From Larix kaempferi (lineage: Eukaryota > Streptophyta > Pinopsida > Pinales > Pinaceae), in the NCBI GenBank assembly GCA_027924585.1, contig BSBM01001067.1, positions 1,180,001 through 1,244,000 of the forward strand: a DNA stretch of 64,000 bases, in the 5' to 3' direction. Position 1 is the first letter of the stretch, and the number at the start of each line of letters is the position of its first letter. The translations under genes and the position numbers were made by a program. This document shows, in pieces, positions 56,470 to 64,000 of the stretch. The notes under the pieces are model-generated. The model saw only the letters and a program-made list of their open reading frames with translations. It made no database searches and had not been told where the DNA came from.

Positions 56470-56871
56470 TTACGGAATGGGAACCATATTTTGCTCATTA
56501 TTGACTTTGAGAGTCCCTTTCCCAAGGGTTATTGCTTCGTTGGCCGCTTTATCAGCCTGCTCGTTGTTCTTACGCATGACATGATAAAACTTGATATCCT
56601 GAAAGAGAGGTAAAATGAGGAAGGTTCTTCTGAGAATTTGGCGAAGATGAATGGAGGGGGGCAGATTCATAGTGTTTAAGCTATGAATGACCAACCTCGA
56701 GTCCCCTACCACCGAAAGGGCCTGAATACCATGCTTAATAGCTTGATTGAGTCCTTGCCACAAAGCCAGAGCCTCCGCCACATTATTGGACTCTATTCCT
56801 AAATTCCAGGAGTAAGTGATAATTCGTTCTCCATCGGGGTTTAAGATTACCCCTCCCCCTTCTGCCTCCCC
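56470..56871 (-). pseudogene. LINE RNase H domain, 5'-truncated
   Basis: The frame includes GEAEGGGVILNPDGERII, then NNVAEALALWQGLNQAI (catalytic Glu), VVGDSRLVIHSL (Asp) and NNEQADKAANEAI (Asp). It ends at a stop at 56,470. The first RNase H strand with its Asp was lost by truncation; the upstream 18 codons of the open frame are target DNA. This is the C-terminus of LINE ORF2. Confidence 0.88.
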
Positions 56872-57257
56872 TATATTGAAAGGTATCTTGTTAATTACCA
56901 CTCCAATCTCATTTTTCCAACTCACAGCAAGTAAGATTAATTATTAATTGCATGTTTCATGCTTATCTAAACCTTCAAGTCCATGGTAGTCCAAAGGTCA
57001 ACTCATGCTCCTCCATGGGAAGGTTAATTGTGTTCGTTGGGAAGGTTGAATAGACCTTATTAAGATATACATGGTCCTCATGTAAAAAATATTATTTACA
57101 GAAGAAATCCAATATATTGAAAGGTATCTTGTTAATTACCACTCCAATCTCATTTTTCCAACTCACAGCAAGTAAGATTAATTATTAATTGCATGTTTCA
57201 TGCTTATCTAAACCTTCAAGTCCATGGTAGTCCAAAGGTCAACTCATGCTCCTCCAT

Positions 57258-58494
57258 TATGACACATTTTGCTACATTTATCCCTTTAGGTGTATTGATA
57301 TGCCAAGCCATTCCATTTTTTGTAGATGTAGCATATCTAATAGTTTGTGAATTTTCCTAAGAGATCTAGGATGTCAATATGTTCACTCTAATTTCCTTCA
57401 TGGTATTAGAGGGATACTTGCATGGAGCATGTTAATATTAAAGAAATCTATGCCATGAGATGGAAATGACGATGGACAACAAATAGAGGCAATTTATAAG
57501 TTTTGATTCAATAATAAAAGGGTATGGTGGAGAGGAAGACTGTGTTAGTTGGTATTTCTTCTCGACGTTTTGAGCCACAAAGTAGGGCTCATCATCAAGA
57601 GAGAGTGTCTCAAGGTTTAAATTAGGTACAGAAGATAGCATTAATAAGTGTGAGATTATATTCAATTCAAATTTTAAAGTATGTTTAACTACTGCAAATT
57701 TAGGTATGATTTTGTGATCTCTACAATTTTTAAGGAATTTTAGGTTAGCTATCTTCTTTACCAATTTATAGCTATTTTAGGTTAGCTATAAATGTTTTTA
57801 AATTATGTAAATTTGAAACTTATTAAAATTGAATGTAATTTTTAAGAATACTATAGTCAATGGAGAACACAATATGGAAAATATGGAACAATAGTTATTC
57901 CATGGGTGAGAAGATGAGGAATAGAAGGATTACACGCAAATACACAAGGGAGAGAAAACACACTACATATGAACATGCATGGGAGAGAAGAGGTGCAACG
58001 TATGCACGGCATTAGATGCAATCAAACCCCAAAACTTGCAACTGACCTAGTCAGACACTACACCTAGATGTAGAGCTTGAGAAGATGTATATTTATTGAA
58101 TGGAAAATCCCTCAAAACTATGCACACAATTGATTTTTTATGAAGCATATAGTTTGAAGAAGGTCCAAGAAGGCCACATATTTTCGATGTTACATGAAGA
58201 CTTGCTCCCCACACTCCTAAGACGACGAAACGCCATGCAAAACATTTCACATTGTTCCCAAAACAACAAAACTCAATGAAACACGGTGGGAAATGTTTTG
58301 CTCAAAATGAGGGATGTTTTGCATGCGTGAGAAGTTTAAAAATTGGTATGCCTAGGCACTGCCCCTCGAAATTTGAGATGTGTGGGTGCTCTCCCTAAAA
58401 TCTGACTTGAATACTTTAATAAAAGAAAGTAAACCCTAAAACCTTAAATGCTAACTTAAGCTGTCTTACTTTATCAAACTTTTAGTTATGAAAT
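57258..58494. other. No supported gene
   Basis: AT-rich. The minus-strand frame 57,438-57,764 contains LKFLKNCRDHKIIPKF, weakly like the start of Penelope-type RTs, but nothing else supports that. Confidence 0.4.
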
Positions 58495-58504
58495 ACAATT
58501 AAAT

Positions 58505-58716
58505 TGATCATTTTTTCCATGTTGTCGCGTTCCCACCCTTTAGCCCATAGGCGAGAATGTGGTTGCTAGTACCTTGCCAAGTCCAACCAACAATTAGCTC
58601 ACAAAGAGTCCCATCAACAATTGGCTCACAAAGAGTGAACATGTCACAAGTGGGATTTGAACCTGGGTTGGGAGGATAACAACTCTTCTTTACAACTCGA
58701 GCTAGGCCCAATTGAC
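58505..58716 (-). mobile_element. tRNA-derived SINE with 10-bp target duplication
   Basis: ACAATTAAAT at 58,495-58,504 and 58,717-58,726 flanks a 212-bp minus-strand element. Its head reads GGGCCTAGCTCGAGTTG (A-box-like), and GGTTCAAATCCC (B-box) follows about 45 bp later, the normal tRNA spacing. The tail is CATGGAAAAAATG. An ACAATT(A/G)GCTCACAAAGAGT segment is tandemly repeated in its middle (58,589-58,640). The head resembles a tRNA but cannot be a functional tRNA as written. Confidence 0.85.
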
Positions 58717-58726
58717 ACAATTAAAT

Positions 58727-59049
58727 CTATTATTTATATTTTCATATCCTTAAATTTTTATGATTTTAGAGATGCTTCCCCGATGCCAGGGGATTCAAAC
58801 ATCTCCCATGATGTTGTCTTAAATTTTTTGGGGCAACATGGCATATATTTTTATATTTTAACTATGGGTATGTATTGAGTTTAAATGTTGTGGCTTTGTT
58901 TGCACAACAAGGAAGTGTAGGGTTACAATTATTGGGATGGCTATATCTTCTTAGTACGAACCCCCATCACTTTAAGGTTGAAGTATCTTCTCGGTAGCGA
59001 GTCTCCTTTTTCCTTGAATTTCTTTTATTTCTTGGATTTGCTTGAGTAC
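58727..59049. other. No supported gene
   Basis: Between the SINE and the LINE ORF1 remnant; no coding or repeat signal was recognised. Confidence 0.45.
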
Positions 59050-62000
59050 ATTCTTACAAATTGATTACATAAAAATTGGCATAATCAATACATTGTGAAG
59101 TAAGTTTCTATTGCAGTCCCTAGTCATATAAGTCATGTCAGTGGTTGGGATTTTCATGGATTTTCTTGGTGACTTTTGTCCATTCTTCCTGCTAGTCTTG
59201 GAAGGGCATGGTTGGTTTCTACAACTCCATCGCTTCTTCCTATATCTTGATCTCGTTTTCACTTTTGGAGGCTCTTCTTCCACTGACTACTTTTCTTTGT
59301 AGCCATTAAACTTTTGGTCTTGTCCTTTTCTTCCACATTTGTTGCTCATCTTTCTCATCCACTCAGGGGGATGGTGGGGCATCACTTTAGAGATTGAGGT
59401 GTGTGGGAGATTTAAAGGCTTTGTCTCTGGTTGAGCTGTGCTCGAGACTAGTGGATGTTGGTCTTCACTTTTTGGCACCTTAGCTTGTGCCTCTTCCTAG
59501 GCTTGTGTTGGGAATTTGTAGGTGTGGTTGCACTTAGGACATTTCCTTTTCTCATTGTGAAAGTGAGGCCGTTGGAGGGTCTTTTGGAGGGTTTGGTTTT
59601 GTCGGGGCTTCCTTTGGAGTTTCCTTGCTAATAAGGTTGATGTTCTTTTGTTGCTCCCACCCACCATGTGTGTCTCTTATGAGATCTCTTGGGAGGGTGG
59701 CCTTATTTGTTGTTCTTGCCATCGTGAGTTGTAATATGGCTAGTCTCATTCTATTAGGCTTGACACTAGAAGGAAACCTACTCATAGTCAAGAGGTTGTG
59801 TTTAGGTGTAGTCTTTGGCGATTGGATTGATTTCGATTGAAAACCCTTTTTTAAAATCTATATCCACACAAATGTGGGCATATGTTGTGATATGTCGTCT
59901 TTCCATCTCAACACTTTGGAAATGGAGTTTTCTCAGGGCATTTCCTATGCCCCGTAGTAGATTAAAGCCACAAACCTCAAAGGGAAGGTTGGGGGAGCCT
60001 TATCTATATTGGTGTAGAGGAAAAAGAGTTTGAGGATGGGTGGAATATAGGAAATGAAAACTTCAAGGATAACACTGCCTTACCCTAGAACCATGGGCCT
60101 AGATTGAGGATGAGGTCTCTATCTTTGGCAAGGGTGAACTCCACAATGAAGTATTTTGCACATGGGTAAATGAGAGCCTCTTCCTGAATTTTGGACTCCC
60201 AAGTTGTGGAAATCCATTGGTGCATGTCTTTGATCTTTGGTCAAAGGCTATTGAACTTGCAGATGAACCCTTGTTTATGAAAATAAGTGGAGTGATTTGC
60301 CACATTTGAATCCATTGGGATGTAGAGGGTCGAAGCTTCCTTGATCATCTTGACACGTTTGGGGGATGGAGCCAAGGTCAAGATCGATCATGCCTGATTC
60401 CATTAACTAACAATCCCTTGAATGACTTCCTCGAACAAGGGCAAGGGCGTTGGTTGGAAAGGAGCGGATCCCTCCATAATGAAAGCACCGATGAGGGAAC
60501 CTAAACTTGTTGAGGGATATCCTGCAAGGGACTTTCTCCATTTTGAAAGCCTCTTCTTGAATTTTATGCTCCCAAGTTGTGGAAATCCATTGGTGCAAGT
60601 CTTTGAGCTTTGGCCAGAGGGCATTGAACTTGCAAATGAACCTTCGTTGACTAAAATAAGTGGAGTGTTCCATAACATTTGAATCCACCGAGATGGAGAG
60701 GGAAGAATGACCATCTTGATGCATTTGGGGGATGAGCCGAGGGTGAGATTGATCATGCTTGATTCCTTTAATTACAACAATAGGTGTTAGAATAACACCG
60801 ATAGGTGTTATTCTCTCCACTTTTGGTTCGGGATGGAGGTCAATCTCCAAAAATCCTAGATTCTTGGTGATTCTTCGTCGTTGTTTTTTATTGCAAGATT
60901 TTACTGTGGGTGCGGGGTTTTTACAATGAGTTCTTACTGTTGGTTTTATAGCCCATGCCCTCTCGCATGTCTCTGCGTGGATGTGTGCGGACGTGCACAG
61001 ATGTGCCTGTGTAGAAGAGACTTTCCAATCTGTAGATATTTGATCTACAGACATCTTGGGCCTTCTGCATATCCATCTTCGTTGTCGACAGAGACATCCC
61101 TGCACAACTACTCACTTTTGACGGGATCAACGTTAGGCTTAGCAGATTCTAGAGTTTGGACGAACACCCGCAGGGGAAATAAAATATTAAATGCAGTTTA
61201 CAGTGAAGCCCATCATGAGCAGAGTGTAAATGTTTCTTCTCCTGTTTTCTTATTCTTCTCGGTAATCTTATAACTTTCCTCCTAAATACCTATTTTCTTA
61301 ATAAATTGATCCAATAACCAATCTTTCAATTGCTTGTTTATTGTATTAATATAATAACATTTTGAATTTAAAATATCTAAATCTGGGTGCATGGACATGC
61401 AGGGGAAAGGAAGTGGGAATTTATGTGGCGTGGCTGAAATGGATGGGCTAGTAGATTTTGAAGCATTCGTAGGTTGTTGGGATGGTGATTGGAAGGGAAA
61501 ATTTTCGCTGAAATGGCACATGATTAAGGATGTGCCCTACAACTATTTCCAACATAGCCATTGGATTGGAAATCTTATGTTAGCCTGTCCTGTCTAGTCA
61601 CAGGGGTGATTTGATCCCTTGCTGGCAATGGTTGGAGTCTTTGTCGGCATGACAACCACTTAACTTGTGGCCGGTGGCCTATCGACGTTCACTGACCACA
61701 AGTTAAGTGGGTGTGCTAGTTAGAGTTTCCTTGAATGACTTCCTTCCTTTGTCAGGGGAAAAGGCATTGGTTGGAAAGGAGTGAATCCCTCTAGAATCAA
61801 AGCATCGATGAGGGAACCTAAACTTGTTGAGGGGTAGCCTATGAGGGATCTAATCTTTTTAGAAAGCTTCTTCCTGAATTTTGGACTCCCAAGTCGTGGA
61901 CACCCATTGGTGTAGGTATTTGAGCTTTGGCTAGAGGCCATTGAACCTGTAGATGAACCCTTATTATGAAAATAAGTGGAGTGATCCATCGCATTTGAAT

Positions 62001-62440
62001 CCACCAAGATGGAGAGGGCTTAAGCTTCCTTGACCATCTTGACATGTTGGGGGGACGAAGGCAAGGTCGAGATCAATTGTGCTTGAGTCCTTTAAGTAGT
62101 GTTTCCTTGAATGGCTTCCTTCCTTTTTATGGGCGTAAGGTCGTCATTTGGAAAAGAGCAGATCCCTATAGAATCAAAGCACCAAAGAGGGAACCTAAAC
62201 TTGTTGAGTGGTATCTTGTGAGGGAATGATGACAAAGATGAGGAAGTGGGTTGTTGGAATCAAAGTGGCAATTGTAGATTCTACTCCTGGAGTCTTTTCG
62301 GCTATGGGCTTTGATATGATAGAGGGGAGGGCCATTTAGTCCATTGCAACGACGAAGGGGAAACTAAGGCATACACCCTAGTTGTTGTGCACGACGAACC
62401 CTAGTGTTGTCGAAATCTCCATGCCTCCATGATGAATTAA
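59050..62440 (-). pseudogene. LINE ORF1 remnant with repeated N-terminal segments
   Basis: The ORF1 core lies at about 60,330-59,800: DMHQWISTTWESKIQEEALI, YPCAKYFIVEFTLAKDRDLI and LNLGPWF, then a stop and further blocks in shifted frames. A Lys/Pro-rich tail runs to 59,065. Upstream, the segment around HQWISTTWE plus PLNKFRFPHRCF is present again at 60,760-60,403 and 62,045-61,720, with a partial copy at about 62,240-62,095. The sequence 61,105-60,407 is open for 232 codons in another frame. The element's 5' end is probably near 62,440. No ORF2 follows, so it is a 3'-deleted or rearranged LINE. Confidence 0.7.
61585..61710. repeat. SINE-like head and a 15-bp inverted repeat
   Basis: CCACTTAACTTGTGG (61,656-61,670) and CCACAAGTTAAGTGG (61,696-61,710) are perfect inverted copies with a 25-nt gap. 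On the minus strand the first is followed by TTGTCATG and, about 45 nt on, GGGATCAAATCACC, which together look like pol III A- and B-box regions. This suggests two diverging SINE heads inserted in the LINE remnant. Confidence 0.55.
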
Positions 62441-62754
62441 AAAAGTCTTATTGTTAACATGGCATATTTAAAGGAGTAGACAATATAATAAATATAGAAA
62501 GTGGTTTAGAAGTTATCTTTAATTAAATTAGATGTTGCCTCAAGTAGATTACATAAGGAATACAAAAGAGAAATAGATTTTTGTCTAGATCTAAAGGTTC
62601 AATGCATTGCTTAGAATGTTGAAATAGATGGAAAAAGTTCAAGAATTGCACCCCTTTCAACCTCAAGCATCTTGGCACATATGTGATAGTGATACGTTCG
62701 ACGCAATAATTGAGCCATACTGGGATTCCTATGACTCCTTTCAACATTTCCAAC
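62441..62754. other. No supported gene
   Basis: Short frame 62,523-62,753 (minus) is without recognised motifs. Confidence 0.4.
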
Positions 62755-62821
62755 TGTTATGTATAAACCTCTTCAATAGCTAAATAAACATCCAATCCAA
62801 TTAGGAAAGGGAAGAGAAATC

Positions 62822-62825
<4 letters not shown>

Positions 62826-62862
<37 letters not shown>
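62826..62862. repeat. (AT)n microsatellite inside the left LTR
   Basis: About 18 AT units; the right LTR has only a short ATATATATAT at the matching place. Confidence 0.95.
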
Positions 62863-62866
<4 letters not shown>

Positions 62867-63043
62867 AATAATGATTGTGATGATTTACAAGACCTCTTGT
62901 GACGATAAAAATATTATTGATTGGTCATGAGGGTGAAAGGTTATGGCCTTTGGTGATTAATTATTAATTATCATTATTATTATGTAAGGTATTAGTATAT
63001 AATGGATATTTATGTACATTCAATATCTCCCCACTTAAAGGAT

Positions 63044-63059
63044 GCTTTGTCCTCAAAGC
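63044..63059 (-). promoter_or_regulatory. TCCT-loop hairpin next to the polypurine tract (TRIM-like element)
   Basis: GCTTTG-TCCT-CAAAGC, a 6-bp stem 11 nt from the polypurine tract. It has the same loop and position as in the two larger LTR elements, with different paired stem bases. Confidence 0.6.
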
Positions 63060-63471
63060 TTAGTTAGGAGAAGGGTATATCTTCTAGTTTGTTCTCTTGA
63101 AATTGACATTTGGCAACATTTTTTTTAAATTAAAATTTTTTATTGGCTACAAGTCATTGAATCTTGAAATTAATCAATGAAGGGTCCCCCAAGAGCGGCT
63201 ATGATATCACATTATAAACAAATCTGTTCAATGTTCAATAACTAAATAAATATCCAATCCAAATAGGAAAGGGAGGATAAATCCATATAGGATGAAATAT
63301 ATATATTTTTATGATGATTGATTGATGATTTACAAACTTTGTGATAGTATAAATATCATTGACTGGTCTCATGGGTGAAAGGTGATGACCTTTGTTGATT
63401 AATTATTAATTATTATTATTGTTATTATTATCTTGTGTATTGGTATATAATGTACATTTATGTTCATTACA

Positions 63472-64000
63472 CTAGCTTAAGATAAAATTTTGACTTGATT
63501 CATCTTTTTGATGAAGATTATTTTTCAAGCTTCCATCATTTCTAATAGGTTCACAAGATGCTTTTTCGGCCTCCTCAAACCTATGTTTTGGTGTACATGA
63601 TCTTCTCGAAGCAAAGGAAAGAGAAGGATGGGAAGACAAAGTTACATGGACAAGCTATCTTTGGTCTTAAAGATTTGTGGACAATGCTTTTTAAGGAGGG
63701 CAGTTTGTGCCCTTGGACACACCAACTTTTTTATGTAAAATAGAATCATACATAGATGAGTTGTTTTGCTTATAAGTCCATGATTTTGTAATAAGGTCAT
63801 GGCCATAAGTACTTACGATCTTTTACTATAACATTTATAAAAGGCCACTCATGTGAAATAAAGCCTAAAACTAAGCCACGTGATATTGGGACATAGGGAC
63901 ACATGGATTTGAGTGTTCAACACAAGTTATGCAGGCCCCTTGAAATGAGACACATGGAACACGTAAATAGTGTGTAAATGTATATACATTTTTTTCCCAA
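63472..64000. other. No supported gene
   Basis: The plus frame 63,558-63,743 has an ATG but no recognised domain. Nothing else was seen to the window end. Confidence 0.4.

Larger units (their letters stand above)
55148..56871 (-). mobile_element. 5'-truncated L1-type LINE with 21-bp target duplication
   Basis: TATATTGAAAGGTATCTTGTT at 55,127-55,147 and 56,872-56,892 flanks a 1.72-kb minus-strand insert that ends in an A-tail (T run at about 55,146-55,161). It begins inside the RNase H coding region and keeps a long 3' region with an extra ORF. In its 3' end a ~50-bp segment with ACAGATGCCTGTGTATTAA is tandemly duplicated (about 55,251-55,351). Truncation at the 5' end is typical of target-primed reverse transcription. 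Confidence 0.95.
55035..57257. repeat. Tandem duplication of about 237 bp, first copy split by a LINE
   Basis: Copy 1 is 55,035-55,147 plus 56,893-57,017; copy 2 is 57,022-57,257. Both run from AGGTTAATTGTG through CGTTGGGAAGGTTGAATAGACC to CTCATGCTCCTCCAT and are nearly identical. Copy 2 keeps the LINE's target (57,113-57,133) unoccupied. Confidence 0.92.
62755..63471 (-). mobile_element. Miniature LTR element (TRIM-like), 717 bp
   Basis: Two diverged direct repeats, 62,755-63,025 and about 63,210-63,471, both contain TAAATAAACATCCAATCC (or a close variant), a TA run, and GGTGATTAATTATTAATTAT. The ~185-bp interior has a degenerate initiator-Met PBS (GCTATGATATCA, 10 of 12, 63,198-63,209), a polypurine tract (GGGGAGA on the minus strand, 63,026-63,032) and a TCCT-loop hairpin (63,044-63,059). 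No coding capacity. No target duplication could be recognised. It may be a TRIM or an internally deleted larger element. Confidence 0.75.

Noticed and set aside
55412-56613. Plus-strand ORFs across the truncated LINE
   Set aside because: Antisense shadows in GC-rich LINE sequence; the minus strand carries the RNase H and coiled-coil frames.
57438-57764. Penelope-like retroelement start (LKFLKNCRDHKIIPKF)
   Set aside because: Only one short resemblance; no RT motifs or endonuclease nearby. Conifers are known to carry Penelope-like elements, so a profile search would settle it, but it is not supportable by eye.

Overview
This window looks like plant nuclear DNA from a large, repeat-rich genome. 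The basis is Ty3/gypsy elements with Athila- and Tat-like organisation, L1-type LINEs with a plant-type C-terminal RNase H, several tRNA-derived SINE-like elements, and almost no host genes across 64 kb. A gymnosperm (conifer) is my guess from the style and density of the repeats; the sequence alone does not prove it. No rRNA, true tRNA gene or CRISPR array was seen.

Layout. 1-11,800 is mostly unannotatable AT-rich DNA. It holds one fragmentary multi-exon reading frame of unknown function (2,047-3,336, minus) and a 1.4-kb minisatellite built from a 15-16 bp unit (3.5-4.9 kb). From 11,818 to about 23,200 lies one old minus-strand gypsy element of Tat type. It is split in the integrase by about 7.5 kb of later DNA, which includes a SINE with a 19-bp target duplication (12,633-12,863) and a 6.3-kb LINE with its own target duplication (13,051-19,348). 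From 23.2 to 29.3 kb there are satellite-like repeats, a decayed LINE ORF1, a fold-back SINE-like triplet and AT microsatellites.

29,277-48,173 is a complete minus-strand Athila-like LTR retrotransposon: 1.49-kb LTRs, 5-bp target duplication GTTAC, a primer-binding site resembling the tRNA-Asp type, gag, protease, RT, RNase H, integrase and a third ORF. Inside its gag/protease region sits a much younger element (38,184-44,950) with 2.03-kb LTRs, target duplication GTTCG and an initiator-Met primer-binding site. This inner element has no gag or pol that I recognise. It carries one intact ~920-codon ORF that runs through the polypurine tract into the 3' LTR. By eye the inner LTRs differ at about 0.8% of sites and the outer ones at about 4%, matching the nesting order.

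49,847-53,627 (minus) is a long reading frame of about 1,260 codons, broken by one stop and one frameshift. It encodes an unrecognised protein with a globular N-terminus and coiled-coil C-terminus. Upstream of it lie a TATA-like box and an array of GC-rich hairpins. 55,148-56,871 is a 5'-truncated LINE in one copy of a 237-bp tandem duplication; the other copy preserves the empty site. This LINE has a possible extra coiled-coil ORF after its RNase H. 58-64 kb holds another tRNA-derived SINE, a LINE ORF1 remnant with repeated N-terminal segments, and a 717-bp miniature LTR element.

The most interesting signals are the inner LTR element's single ORF, and a small hairpin with a constant TCCT loop (AGGA in the sense orientation) and changing but still paired stems, found just inside the 3' LTR of three different LTR elements in the window.
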